Below are positions 9,332 to 21,560 of a stretch of 64,000 bases of DNA, in pieces (position 1 is the stretch's first letter; each line of letters begins with the position of its first letter). Below the pieces are notes generated by a model. The model had not been told where the DNA came from and did no database searches. It worked only from the letters and a program-made list of their open reading frames with translations. Made by a program: the position numbers and the translations under genes. This DNA is from Isoetes taiwanensis. Taxonomy: Eukaryota > Streptophyta > Lycopodiopsida > Isoetales > Isoetaceae. Location: positions 3,123,339-3,187,338 of the forward strand of contig JAJEKV010000025.1 in NCBI GenBank assembly GCA_021234155.1, written 5' to 3'.

Positions 9332-10514
9332 CCTCATAGAGTGCGCCCAGACCAATTCGGTTTGCAAACCGATTCGACCCTGGCGCACTGTGTGAGTGGT
9401 CAAAACTTTGAACCTTCATTATACAGCTCCAAATCGCCTGAAATTTGTTGCGTTAGGACCATTAAAGAGTCTAGAATCCAATTATAACCCTAAATTAGGC
9501 TAAAAATATTATAATCCACCTCAAAATGACCAAAAATTGCTCAAACCCTAAATTATGTCTTCCAAACTAGGGTTTGTTTAGAAATAGAGGCAGTAGCTTT
9601 TAGGATACAAGGCTAGAGCCACAGAAGAGCAAAGGGCATGACTTTTTGAAGACATTGAAGACCCAGACGACGTACTGACAACATAAGGGAGGACTGTGAA
9701 AGGCAGACCCAAGAGAGGAAGCACTATGGCAAACACCTCTACCAACGAAGCAAGTAGTACATGGCACAACTGGTTTATCAACAATCTTCATCGAATGGAA
9801 GACATACGTTAATCATCTGCATGAAGAACCTTCTCAGCTATCAAACACTCGGTTGCAACATCCACGAGCTCACAGCAGAAAGAAGATTGCTAGTTATCGT
9901 AAATACACAACTTTTTGTAAATACAAATTTATGTTTTGATCATGTTAACGTGTAAAGCTATAAGTAATTAGGTTGTATTAATGATATCTGCATGTGGAAT
10001 TACCAAAATTGGAGCAAAACTCAGTGTTTCTGGCACCCCTCACAGAGTGCGCTAGGACCAAATCTGTCATTCTCGGATTAGCCTCTCGCGCACTGTGTGA
10101 GTGGTCGACCACTGATCTTTGTCAATACTTGGCCAAATGCAGAAAGTAAGGGCACCATTCGACTCAGCTCATCTTAATTAGTAGGATTTGACCCCTAGTT
10201 TGTAGAAATTGGCCAACCCTAACTCAAATGGAGCCCCACCCCTCACAGAGTGCGCCCAGACCAATTCGGTTTGCAAACCGATTCGACTCTGGCGCACTGT
10301 GTGAGTGGTCGACCCCAAAACTAGGCCAAAACTTATCCAAATGAGGCAAGTAAGGGTCAATCCGACCTATCTCGACGAGATATGCAGGATTCTATCCTTA
10401 GTTTCCATGTTTGGCATCATCTTTGACCCAAACAAGACCCCACCCCTCACAGAGTGCGCCTAGACCAAATCGGTTTGCAAACCGATTCGACCCTGGCGCA
10501 CTGTGTGAGTGGTC
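9332..10514. repeat. Hairpin units of copy B
   Basis: Hairpin units lie near 9332-9400, 10038-10105, 10241-10310 and 10445-10514. The last three match the three units of copy A with the same 203-204 bp spacing. The first lies further upstream and would correspond to DNA left of this window in copy A. Confidence 0.8.
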
Positions 10515-12206
10515 ACACTAAAATTGCCCTAACTTGTCCATACTTTCTCCAAATTAGATGGAATTTGTTGCAATAGGATCCTTAGAATGTACTCTTTAGC
10601 ATGATTAGCTTGTCTTTTGCTTAGCAATAACTTAGAATCCTAGATTTTCCCTTATCAAAAAATTTCCCAAAATTAGGGTTTTTGCCTATAAGTAGACCAC
10701 AACCCTCATTTGCATCCTACACCTTTGCTCCTCACTCCAAGCCGATTTTCCAGACCCCTAAGGTGCTTGCCTATTTGTTTGATATCCCCAGCTGCTCATA
10801 GACCATGGCAACCACTGCATTCAGGCGATGGTACAACGCCACAGCCCATGTGGCTGAGGCCGACATCAACTCTGTCTTTGCCGTCTTCCAGAAGGAGCTT
10901 GATGTGGAAGCCACCATCAATGCCACCCCTTTTTACCAAGACATTATGTCTGAGTTCCATGCCAAGATAGGACCATCTCTGGTAGAGCTCCCACCTTGCA
11001 TAGGATACCTTGCCCCCAGCATGGCCCTTAAGTCAACCCTGCAGGACATCCAAAACATAGACAAATACCTAGAAAATAAGGTCAGCCGTTGACCCAATTA
11101 TATGTCCATAGCTATAAATAGGAGGAGATACTTCTCATACACCACTGTAGCCATTTTCTTATCCCATAGAGCCCAAACCCAGATAGGAGAACCATCTGTC
11201 CAACCCCTAGAGCTCGAGCCTATGGCCATGGCAGCAGGTGAAAAAGGGCAGATGCTTCTCAAGTACGAGGAGGCAGAACAGGAGGAAGATAAAGGACGTG
11301 GGTCGGACGTAGAGGACATCATAGACATTGACCCAGCACAGGAGAGGCAACAAGCAAAGAAGGAACTTCAAAGCTTTGAAGAGGGGCTGAGAACCACGGG
11401 GCTAGGCATCACAAGCTTAACCCCAGTAATCATCCAAGGAGAGGCGTACTTGAGCCTGCACGACATCAAGAACCTCCCAGAGTGCAGGGACAGGGGCTAC
11501 AGGATAGATGAGCTCCTACATCTCTTATGTCAACAACCGGATCTTGATTCGACCGGAGACACATGACTTCCCCATCAGTATAAGAAAGGCCCGGATGTAC
11601 ACTGGCCAATCATCAACAGATATATAAGTCTACACCGGCATCAGGCAAATGACGGCTCAGCAAGAGCTACCCACAGAGGAGGAGTTCTTAGTGATCTAGG
11701 AGCGGATGGGAATCAGAGGGAAAACAACGAGCGCGCTCCTACCCAGCACCTCGACAGCAGCACCAGCCAAACAGGATAGGGGCAACATCAACAAAAGGCA
11801 CAACAACGCTAGACAACTGCAGAACACCCAAGTCCAGCTATGACGAGCTCCCAGGCCCCTTGCCCTAGTAAGAAGACAATAATGACTTCATCGATTTAAA
11901 AAATAGGGGATCATGATCAAGGAAAAAGAGGAGACGTAAAATAGGGAAGGCACATCTCCGACTTGAAGGCATATATCAACACCAAGGGCAAGATCAAGGA
12001 GGAGGATAGTCGGTACGAATAAGAGTTCCAGACCCAGAAATGCCTGCAAACCCAAGGTAGGATGATTCCAGTGCCTCAGTCAAGTAGTTCAAGACTCGAG
12101 TGGACCCGACCCAAAGGACAGAGGAGCCGACCTAGCCAACAACCACAGACTACTCAAAGGCAACTCGAACAAGCGATGGCATGTGCAATGGAGACGACAA
12201 CATTTC
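9807..12206. repeat. Copy B of the duplicated flank DNA
   Basis: From 9807 the sequence is nearly identical to the window from base 1 onward, through hairpins, TATA-like site, accessory ORF and the decayed region, up to the same LTR insertion point. Small substitutions and indels show that the two copies have diverged modestly and are not a simple assembly echo. Confidence 0.93.
10805..11566 (+). pseudogene. Accessory ORF, copy B, broken
   Basis: This is the second copy of the ORF at 990-1769. It starts at the ATG at 10805 but stops at about 11090-11092 (TGA where copy A reads tca). The frame resumes from about 11102 and runs to 11566. The C-terminus keeps the frame that copy A loses, ending SLHDI...LDSTGDT. 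Together the two copies show that each carries its own lesion. Confidence 0.75.
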
Positions 12207-13825
12207 TGTGACGTTCCAAGTATTTATACGGTGTACGTATAAATATATTGACACGTCATCCAGTAAAGATACGCCACCATGGGGTATTTTAACCTAGGGG
12301 GTTGACCTAAAAGGGATTAATTTAGCTATGCTAAATTAATTATTAAAGGTTAATTACAAGCATTGTCAAATTAACTCAATTAAGTTAATTGATTAATTAG
12401 GAAGGTGCCACTTGGCCAAATTCGATTGGCCAGCAGGGAAATGCTAACTTGGGGCATCAAATTGGGTCCCTACCCCATTTGACCCCAAAATCGAGCCAGG
12501 AGGAGGAGCTGTGAGCGCCCAAGCTGTTGCTGAACACCCAAGTTGCTGAAGTTGTTGCTGAACACCCAAGTTGCTGAAGTGGTTGCTGAACACCCAAGTT
12601 GCTGAAAGATGGAGGTGCCCCATGATAACGGTTCTAACAGAAACTCGGGTTAGTGGTTAGTCAAGCTTGAGATTTGTAGGATAGCGCCTCAGTTAGTCTT
12701 CTTGGTTATCTTTGTTAGGATTAACCCTTCTTTGATAGTTGAGATTATATTTCAATTATGGATTATGCTTTGTTACGTATGGATGGATGAATCTATGAAA
12801 GTATCTCTGTTAGCTTCCATAAAGCAGGGATTAGGGGGGGGGGGTAGAGACCTCTGAGCCCATGTATTGTAGTATGCTCCTAGATAGAGCCCTGTATTAA
12901 TCCCATTAATTGCGGCCTGTGCACAAGAGACCACCGAGTCGTGGATGCTATGGAATTGCTTAGCACCAGAGAAGGGACGCAGTGGTGAAGTGGGGGTGGA
13001 GTCTTGCACGAACATAAAAGGCTCCTAGGACTCCTACAGTGGGGTAGGCCTGATAGCCGGTCACGTAGAGGGCCGGGTATGGGTCTGACACTCCCTGGGT
13101 GCAGAGGTGTGACCCGTATGGGGCATCCTATACTTTGAAGATAAAGTTAGGGGAGTAGGTCGGGTACGGATACGGGGGTCGCTGATGCGGCACGTATTCT
13201 CTAGCTCACCCATGGAACCGCTGTGATCCTGGAAGGGGACACTTCCATGACCTGCCTCATCGGACCAGGTCTTCATGAAACCTGGAGTAGGCTCGAAGGG
13301 TGATACATTGAGTCTGCGTCTCCGGAAGGCTATAGTGATGCCATAGCATGATTCGACTCATCTGCAAAGTGTGCACAGGAGGAGCGGATGGAGTGGACAA
13401 CCCTAGCCGATGTTCTATGCCAGCCAACGCCATGCCAAGATTCGGTCTGCTGATCTCTTGAGACCTAGCCGTCAGTCGATCCTCACTGGAGTCTGAGCCG
13501 GGGTAGAACCATGGGTTTGGGGTGTTTTCTCTAGTATTAAATGTATCTTCTCTGTTATTATCAGTTGGATGGATGTGCCACCCTTCGTGGTGGTATTTAT
13601 GATATGATCATGCTGTATGCTGACCTTGTATTCATGCTTCCGCGACATAGGAGCCCCATCGAAGGCGTGGGCCGAATGACCCCTCTGTGTCCTTCACTCG
13701 AGCATCTTTCCATAGATGGCCCGAGTTAGACGGAGGGCCCTGCTCATGGCGAGATGGTTGCCATGGGAGGGGGAAGTCCCCGTATGTATACGCCTGAGCG
13801 TCGTATATGTTCTGGGAGCGTCACA
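12207..13825 (+). mobile_element. Solo LTR (LTR B) with ATTTC target-site duplication
   Basis: The 1619-bp LTR starts tgtgacgttcc and ends gagcgtcaca. It is flanked by ATTTC at 12202-12206 and at 13826-13830. No primer-binding site follows it, so it is a solo LTR formed by LTR-LTR recombination. Its 5' flank is the same insertion site as LTR A. It carries a poly-G run near 12835 and the tandem repeat at about 12522-12607. Confidence 0.93.
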
Positions 13826-13830
13826 ATTTC

Positions 13831-16800
13831 CAGGCATAGGGGAGGCATCTCACAACGAAGCAAAATCTAAGCAACAAGAATCGCACTCAGAAATTCAAAC
13901 GGCCGAGAAATGACACTGTCTAACCGACGATCGCTATCTCAAAGCTTCGAAGACATGCAAGAACACCCGACTGCAACAACCAGGTGATCGTACCCAAGCG
14001 ATCAATGACACTACACATCTTCAACGTTGTAACGACACACTCCATGTATGGACACTGAGCAGTCACAACACTACACATGACAGGTAAACACATTAAGGAG
14101 GGGCATTTTCAACTCAAGAGTTTACATCGAGGAACGCTCTCTGCGACTTGGGATAACGACCTCAGATCACATAGGAAGGTCAACTACAGTTGCAACACCT
14201 TAAGGAACCCCGGAGTCAAGCAGAACGAGAAAAATGCAGCAAAACCGAAGAATCAAACGTGATTGGAGGAGGAAAATCCTAAAGGAGTATAAACTCTTCT
14301 ATAAATTAGAAAAGTGGATGAATTAAAAATCCCAATATAATTATATATATGTGTCTATCATAAGTATCGGGTGTTCACACATAGTACAAAACATGAGTTT
14401 AGGATCATGTTTTAGGCTTTAGTGTTTGCATCCAAACTTCATCACTCGACTGACAAAGGATGAAGTAAAGAACCACAGGTATAGCCAAGATCAAGTGTTC
14501 GAATGGAAGAGCAAGTAGAGAGAGAGAGACGACCAGAGCCCAAGCCAAGCTTTGGCTCCAAACATTTCGAAAAGCGGCCTTAAATAGAAGACCGCTCGTC
14601 TAGCACAATGCCAAGATGAGAGATAACGGCAGTCATCTCAAGATCCATAGCACTACACCATCTAGGTTTTGCACGACGACATCTTCGGGATGCAACTCTA
14701 CCTCCTCTAGGAGCAGAAACACTTGACGGCATTATCACACAAGTGTCCTCAACAACAAGAAGGAGGAACAACCAGACATCCTCAGAAACTATGGCGACGA
14801 CCTCAAGCCGATAGACGTCGAGGAATTCCTTGGGACAACTCGACATCAACGAGCCAACTGAGGAGGCAACCTCTCGACGACCATAATTCTGCCTTGTATG
14901 CTGATGTTTGTATCATGCGTACTAGATGGAGATACACTTAAGAAAGGTGCCACAATGATGGGTTATGCCTATGCTCATTCAACAACTAGGTGATGGCTTC
15001 GTCAAGTACTCCTACCAACAATTAGAAGAGAAGAAGCCCAACTTATCTTCGACACGAGGGACCTCAACGCCCAAGATAGAAGCATTCGACACCTTAACGA
15101 CAAGGACATCAACCAAAGTACCTTCGGCAAAAAGAGAGTTCAAGACAATAGCCGGGCTATTCAAGGACACGAGCAGGTCTAGGGCAGAAAGTACTTCAAC
15201 TCAAGGGTCAAGCTACGCAAATATAAGAGTACATCATCCCCGACAGCAAACCAATCACGGAGAAGAGTCATGAGGCTTTACTCGCCAGGAAGATGCACAT
15301 GTATTGAGGGACAATGGCCATAAACTAGAAGATGAAGGAATGCTAGTACTTCCACGAGCTCCTTAAATGTAACATGAGGGTCATCAAGCTACGACAACTC
15401 GCATGCAACTTCGTGAACCTAAGGATCGACGATTCGAAAGGCAACTGATGAAGAGAACAACTCCTTACGAGTCTAGCCAGGGGAATTGCGCACAACTTCA
15501 AGAGGCGCCTCCAAAGATCTTCAGACATTGTGAAGAGGAAGCAATTATTGCACAAGAACAAGATTAAGAAGTAGACCGGAACGCCGAAGCATCAACGACC
15601 GTCACATCCTTAGTTAGCATGTGAAGCAGAAGCAAGTTGTGCCGCAGCCGACCAATATTGGAGAGCTAAAACATATCAAAGAGTCTACCAATCGAGCACG
15701 AGCTGACGCACAAATAAGAGGATATAGACCTTCAACACCAGCACACTAGGAGGAACATAACAATGCCATGGAGTATGTGTGCACCTTGAGGGGAGACATC
15801 AAGGGGGCCTAATAGCTTTAATAGTATTTGTAATCATAATAGTATAAGCTATATGCCTCGCATGCATAGTTTCCCTTGTTATTCCCCCTCTCTCTCATAC
15901 AGTGTAGCAGATCAAAGAAAAGAGATGCCGGACAATTGGAAGGCGTGAAGCGAGTAGCATCCTCAACACTTGCCTGTCAATATGATACAAGACTCGAAGG
16001 ATGGAGTTGGCACAACAACATCGGATCTAGAGGCATCCTTTAGCCGCCAAGATGAAAAATTCAACGTATGTTTGTCAACGAAACCACCTTCAGCCTTTTG
16101 GGAAGTAACATAGAAGATTTCAAGTGGTCAACCACGCCATCAAACCACCAGCAATGGGAAGTCTTTAATGAAGAAAGTTAACCTCTACACTGAGGAGGAG
16201 CTCAGAGTCTCAAGCAACTCGAAATAACGTTATGATGCGAGCAAGATTGAGGAGCTACGATCATATAGTCGAGTAGGATAGGCTTATGGATGATGACATC
16301 CATAATGAGATTGGAAGGCATTTCCAGATTTTCTCAGGAAGGGATTGCCCCAAGTTGAGCTAAGCGTCAACGAGTGGGAAGGAAATGCATAGGAGTAACT
16401 AAAATTATACACGATTGTTAACAGATATCCAACATATTGAAACCACTTGGTGAGATTGATCACCTCGCTAAGAAGGAATCATTACTAGGATAATTGTTGA
16501 CCATGTATAAAGCTAGTAACTCCAAGGAATAATTCAATCAAATGAAAAGAAGTAATCTAACAAGTCCGGCCAACTTGTTATGATGACATCAATTCAATTG
16601 ATAGGAATATTCCAAGAGAGTAAATAACTAAGGAAGGGGGATCTCTAGAATATAAAATTGAATAATACATGAAAGGTATATCTAAAAATAAGAAGTATGT
16701 TAATCACATAATCTTTTGAGACAAAGGGAATTGTCATGATAATAAAACCTTGCAATTTAGAATTGTTATAAATAATTCAAAAACTCATCGCTTAGGGATA

Positions 16801-17057
16801 GATATGTTAAACATGATGGCTGCATCCATCATAGATGATTAAATATGTTAGCTAAGGCTAGTAAATTAATGTGTTAGGTAAGAAGCATATAGCCTCTTAA
16901 GGTAGATAGAATAGCTGAGATGTTATGACAACATCAATCGAGGGGATAGGATACATTGAGGTGTAGGACCATTTTCTTATGAAGGAAGTGGGGGAGTTAG
17001 GCTGAAGCTCAACATCGGCGATTAGGGGACAATTGCTGAAGCTCTGCATCGATAATT
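13831..17057. other. No recognisable gene; probably decayed retroelement DNA
   Basis: Only short open frames occur, and none resembles a known protein. Features seen are an AT repeat near 14340, an opa-free A-rich composition, and short diverged duplications (for example around 16570 and 16917). The block ataatagtataagctata near 15838 resembles a block at about 22876 in the gypsy 3' region. That suggests an old retroelement non-coding region, but weakly. Confidence 0.4.
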
Positions 17058-17084
17058 GGGTAAAAGTATGCTGGTGGGTATCAA

Positions 17085-17108
17085 AAGCATGCGTCCGGAC
17101 GCATGCTT
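17085..17108. repeat. Perfect 24-bp palindrome next to the left TIR
   Basis: The core gcatgcgtccggacgcatgc (17087-17106) is extended by aa/tt on each side. It lies directly inside the left inverted repeat and is a candidate protein-binding site. Confidence 0.8.
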
Positions 17109-17298
17109 ATAGCAAGGGTTTTAGCCCGCTTAAAGCACCCCTGCTTTTGCTTAATTTGGGTGCTGGTGGGTGTAACTGCCCGTCATTTTTTTCACGCCCT
17201 TCATGTACTCACACATCCACCTCACCAACAAACCGTTAGGAAAATGATTGTGGGATTTTGGCTAGATTTTCGCGCGAGTGGTATCTCTCAGGAATTTC

Positions 17299-18243
17299 AT
17301 GGCGCTCCCTGATACCGGCCTAGAGGCAATCACACGTTTAGCATTGGATTTTCGGCCTGATGAATTCCAATACAGTGTTCCAGATTTGTTGGATGTCAAT
17401 GCAACACAGGAAATATCGCGTGAAGATCCAGTTTCCTCTGCAATTTACAAGAAATTGGATGCAGAGAGAAAGAGAGAATACAGATTACGGAATAAGATGA
17501 GAAAAGCAGCAGTTGAACGGGAAGATCTGAGCATGAGACGCAGGCAAGAAATAGCCAAGCTTGTAGTTGACTACTACAACAAGCTCACCAAAAAGCATTC
17601 ACTCGAACTCAAGGCCGATGTGATGAAGAGGGTGGTTCATCACCACGAAATGGAAATCTCAGAACCTGGAATTTTGCCAAATCCAAAGGAGTGCAAGGCA
17701 GCGGGGGTGCTGCTCAACAACTTGAAACAGACAATGGCAGCCACAAAGAGGCAAAGGAACCATGATTTGGAGAGCCAGAACCTCGACACTGGTGATGGCT
17801 CTTCCACAAAATCGAGATGCAATTCCACTATGGCAGGGCTGTTAGGTACATCTAATTCTTGCTTTCATGCCTGTGCTTCTTTATGCTTTTAAGTGCTTGT
17901 ATCTGCTGAGTGATGTTAGCTGGAATATGTTCATTGATTAATGTGCAATATTTCTTATGATAGGTTGCATGAGGTCAACAATTGCAACTGCTGCATTAAG
18001 AAAATCGGAAGTCGTCCTTGGAAATGGTCCGTGGTCTTGCTTCCAAAGGAGGTTGAGATGCGATTCTCTCACCCCTGCCCGATGGTAGTTGGGAGCTACT
18101 TGAAGACAAAGGCCTGACCTTCCAGTACAGTCATCACGTATCAGCAATCAAGTTTGAGATGAATCAGATTCCTGGCACCAACAGATTTTCCCTTGAACAG
18201 GCTACTCACCAGATGATCCTTGACAGTCTACCATATGAAGGTT
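17299..18243 (+). pseudogene. Unknown two-exon gene inside the TIR element
   Basis: Exon 1 runs from the ATG at 17299 to about 17848, encoding a start of MALPDTGLEAI and a highly charged helical middle (KKLDAERKREYRLRNKMRK). It ends at a GTACAT donor after MAGLLG. An intron to about 17964 ends in ttatgatag. Exon 2 continues the frame (CMRSTIATAALRKSE), but it needs a one-base shift near 18070 to enter the better frame PDGSWELLEDKG and later FSLEQATHQMILDSLPYEG, with a stop at 18243. No known domain is visible. The charged coiled-coil-like region might be a DNA- or protein-binding part of the element, but this is conjecture. Confidence 0.5.
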
Positions 18244-18457
18244 GAATATGCTTTGACCTAGTTGTTTTATCATTTTAACAGGTCTGTAGTTACTTGTTTA
18301 CTTGTCTCAAATTTTGATGATTGTATTGGAGACAATGCTTGTGAGACAATGTTTGTAGTATTGGACTACTATATTGGAGTATTTTAGTATTGGAGACAAT
18401 GCTTGTAGTATTGGAGACAATGCTTGATATATATTACAGAAAATTGTACACTGAAAT

Positions 18458-19348
18458 TCATAACATAGAGTCAAGAGGTATGCCCAACAACTGCTTTTGT
18501 ACCTGGGGTGGAGCATTGAGGACATAATAGGCTGAGACGAGATAGTTCGAGAGACAGTAATCCAGCACAAGGACTGTCTCTGGTTCCAACCATGCATCAG
18601 AGATGTCTAACTGTGAAATGGTATCCTCAACCGTATGATTTGACAAGTATTCCAATGATGGAACCAGAAATCTCTGTAGGAAATTTTCCTCTTCCTGCCC
18701 CTTGAAAGGCATAACAGGAAGGGTTGTGTGTGCATGGTTTAGAAACCCTTTGTGTAGGCTGTCATCTACCAAGAAAATTTGACCATGGTATCTAGAAAAG
18801 TTCTCAAGTACAACCTTCAACTCCTTGAAATGAAGCTGCTTCTCTGAGTTGCTTGGGTGATTACATGTGTAGCACTGCTCCTGGCCATAAATCTTTAGAA
18901 ACTTTGTCTTCAAATCCGGGAACAAGGCAGCTACCATATCCCTTGTGTTGCGAAGAAGAGAGGCACTCCATATTACAACTTCAAATTTTTGCAAAGCCCA
19001 CTCCACAAACTCATGGTAACCTGGTCTGCAAATCAGGTACTTGTTTGCAGTCTCTTTCACTACATGGTGCGTATCACTGCTGTGTATGTACCAGCACTCC
19101 ATTTATATCTAGAACCATGAGCTTCTTTGGAGGTTGCCATCCCTCACCCCCTTCTTCCATGTGCTGAACAGTGCTGTCATGTGTTGTGGCTTTGCTGGTC
19201 GGTGATGGCGAGTGCTGACGTTCATGCTGAGATGCACCTGCCCCATGATCTCCCTGCCCCCAAAAAATTTGTGTCTCCTGGCTATCCGCAGCCTTTGCAT
19301 GGGGACTAGGTGGTTTATCAACCCTGTCCACGGAAACTACTTTCCTTG
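18458..19348 (-). pseudogene. FCP1/NIF-type HAD phosphatase-like gene, frameshifted
   Basis: On the minus strand, an exon starts at about 19348 after a gattttgcag acceptor. It reads KKLMVLDINGVLVHT, the plant HAD/FCP1 motif I with DxN in place of DxD, then hits a stop at about 19073. One base over, the frame continues with KYLICRPGYHEFVEWALQKF, EVVIWSASLLRNT (motif II region) and FLVDDSLHKG (motif III) before the stop at 18458. Canonical FCP1/SCP phosphatases act on phosphoserines of the Pol II C-terminal repeat. The Asn at the second acidic position is shared with a plant FCP1-domain subfamily, so I cannot assign activity. A further upstream exon (about 19450-19580, SESEDEDSERTQID) may belong to it. 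Confidence 0.72.
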
Positions 19349-19449
19349 TTCTCCTGCAAAATCAAAAGTGGTGCTACAATTACCAACTGAAACTTGCAGA
19401 ACATTGTGCCAAGTGAAATAAGACAAGAAAAATAACTGCTTGAACTTAA

Positions 19450-19582
19450 ATATTGGATTGCACCTTTTAGATGTAATAGGTTGTTTTGGCACTTTGGTTT
19501 CTTCATTATCTATCTGGGTTCTCTCACTATCTTCATCTTCAGATTCACTAAGCACCACTTGTGTCTGCCTTCTCCTTCTGCA
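19450..19582 (-). CDS. Candidate acidic exon upstream of the HAD domain
   Basis: The minus strand reads RRRRQTQVVLSESEDEDSER, then KVPKQPITSKR. It lies between a ctgcag acceptor-like site near 19582 and a GTGCAATCC donor-like site near 19460. It would link the RING-type coding region to the HAD exon, but the phase of the upstream join could not be settled. Confidence 0.35.
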
Positions 19583-19748
19583 GGCAAATGCATATTGATC
19601 CCTAGGTTGAAACTCCAAACAAATTTTACAAGGACACAATGGGGGAAAATAAATATATTCTGGTATTAAACAAAAACCTTTTAACTGCTCGTTTTGGCAA
19701 GTCTTGTGCAATCAAAATTGGGCCTGAAACAAGTATGGAAAAATTACA

Positions 19749-21027
19749 TTAGACTGGGGGTTTTTTCCCTACTGCGACGTCTATAGGCACGTCCTCATCA
19801 ACCGAATCATCTGACTCACCCTCACTCTCGGGTTCTGTAACATTTTTGGTCCTTGACCTTGTCAACCTAGTGATTCGAGTCACAACCTTGTCAACCTGCT
19901 TCTTCACATCTTCAACATCCTTGTCTGCCCCTGCATCAACAGTGTTAGAGGAGGTCTTTGTAGAGGTTGCTGCAGAATTTGGAACTATAGTGTAATTGTC
20001 AACATCGTCAGAACTACTGGAATCTGCTTTGGACCGTGTTGGTGTCTTTAGCACTGTGCTTTCAGGTGCTGCATTGTGCTGCTGACTGCTTGCCTTTTGC
20101 TGTGCACTGTTTACAGGCGCTTCTAATGTTCCCAATTCAGAAAACAAGCGTGTACCTTTTCTGGCTGTTCTTGCTTGTGGAGTTCGAGTCCTTGTAGACT
20201 TGTGTCCGGGGGTCCTTTTACTAAGAGGTGTTCTAACATGCTTCCTTTTCCTGTTGCTGTCTGGAGTTGTAGCTACCACCTCATCTATGTCAATTGTCTC
20301 AACTATGTGTTTGTATGCTGCCCCAGCATATAAGGGTTCCTGCTTGACTGTCTTCCTCAATTCCTCCACTAAGCCTGTTGGAACTGTTTCTGAGCATTCG
20401 AGGCAGTGTGCCTTCTCCATAAGCAAACTCAGGCAGCTGACATGATATACGTGGCCACATTTCAGCTTCAGACTGAGGGTGTAATCATCCTGGAATGCGA
20501 GCCCGCATGTGGAGCATCTCTCCTCATCTCCAATTGGCAACTTGAATGGCACAGGATAGATGCTCACAAGCTGGCCGGCTCTCTTTGTAAGTTCCCTAAG
20601 CCTGTTGACATTCTGTAAATGCTGCTGGGCTTTTGCAAGCTGCACTTCATTGTTTGCAACCTCAGCAGCTACAGTGGCCACCTGTTGAACTATCCCGTCA
20701 TCTACTGGGCCACCCCCCATTTCAACAAGGGCTTTGAGCATGTACTCTGCCATGTCTTTTTCTCTCTCTGTAGCTCTGTAGCTCTGTAGCATCAGGACCT
20801 GTCAGGGCTTGAAGACGTGAGATGTTGTCTTTTATTGTCTGCAATTTCTCTTGTGAAGCCGAGAAGAAAGTTTCCTTAGCCTGGAACTGGACAACTAGCT
20901 CCTTCTTGGAGACTAAATCAGCCTGCTGCGTGTTTAGGGTTTCCTGCAAAGCTTTGCACATGACTTCCAGGCGTGATATGTTCTCCCCATAAGCTGTGTA
21001 AGCTATTGGGCACATTGCAACGCTCCT
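19749..21027 (-). pseudogene. RING-type zinc-finger protein with N-terminal coiled coil
   Basis: The minus strand reads a coiled-coil-like segment (YGENISRLEVMCKALQETLN, then KLQTIKDNISRLQALTGPDA). The frame changes at about 20771-20795, within a repeated 8-bp agagctac unit, so replication slippage is the likely cause. The other frame gives EKDMAEYMLKALVEMGG and a RING-like finger: CSTCG, 20 or so residues, CGHVYHVSC, then HCLEC. This is followed by a long basic and Ser-rich tail with KRTPGHKSTRTRTPQ and an acidic end, and a stop at 19749. RING fingers usually recruit E2 enzymes for ubiquitin or SUMO transfer. Upstream exons (21107-21560 and a short MEAMRR exon at about 21636-21653) appear to belong to the same gene. 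Confidence 0.62.
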
Positions 21028-21106
21028 AATGGATGGCCTCCCTTCTAATTTAATACCAATGCCTCCTGAAACTTGCCTTTCTGCTATGCTTTCAGGTGCT
21101 GTGGTT

Positions 21107-21560
21107 TACTGAGATTTGCTGGTCTCTGCTCTGCTTGCTGGAGCACTGCTGGTGGGTTCACTTTTAACCTTGCTGCTGTAGGCTCTACTCTTTGATGCAA
21201 CTGCTGCCCAATTAACCTTGAACTTTTCTGGATCCTGCTTTGCTCTCTGGCAGTTATTGAATGCAAATAGGTATGATACTGTCTTTCTAACTTCTCTGTT
21301 CTTCAATCCGTCCGGGTATATTTTGCTCAGAAGTTCAATTAGAGCTTCTTCGTGCTCTGGCCTTACCTTATCAATAGAAGTTTTGCCAGGAATGACCCCG
21401 TTGGTATCCCAAACTTCATTGTACTCTGCTGCAGATATGACGGCTGTTCGAAATTGAGAGGGATGAACGCCCTCGTTTGGCAGACCCGCATACGCATGAA
21501 AGTCTTCTTTGGTTCGGCAATCAGCCAGGTCTGGTCTTAAGGGAACGTTTCTTCTGGCCT
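21107..21560 (-). CDS. Upstream exon of the RING-type gene
   Basis: After a cattcttccag acceptor at about 21561 on the minus strand, one frame reads RRNVPLRPDLADCRTKED, DFHAYAGLPNEGVHPSQF, EEALIELLSKIYPDGLKN and VSYLFAFNNCQRAKQD without a stop to about 21107. The sequence looks like a genuine folded domain but I do not recognise it. A short first exon (ATG near 21653, MEAMRR, donor GTAAGC) fits upstream. The stop at 21107 follows SKSQ, so a splice before it is needed to join the coiled-coil segment. Confidence 0.5.
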
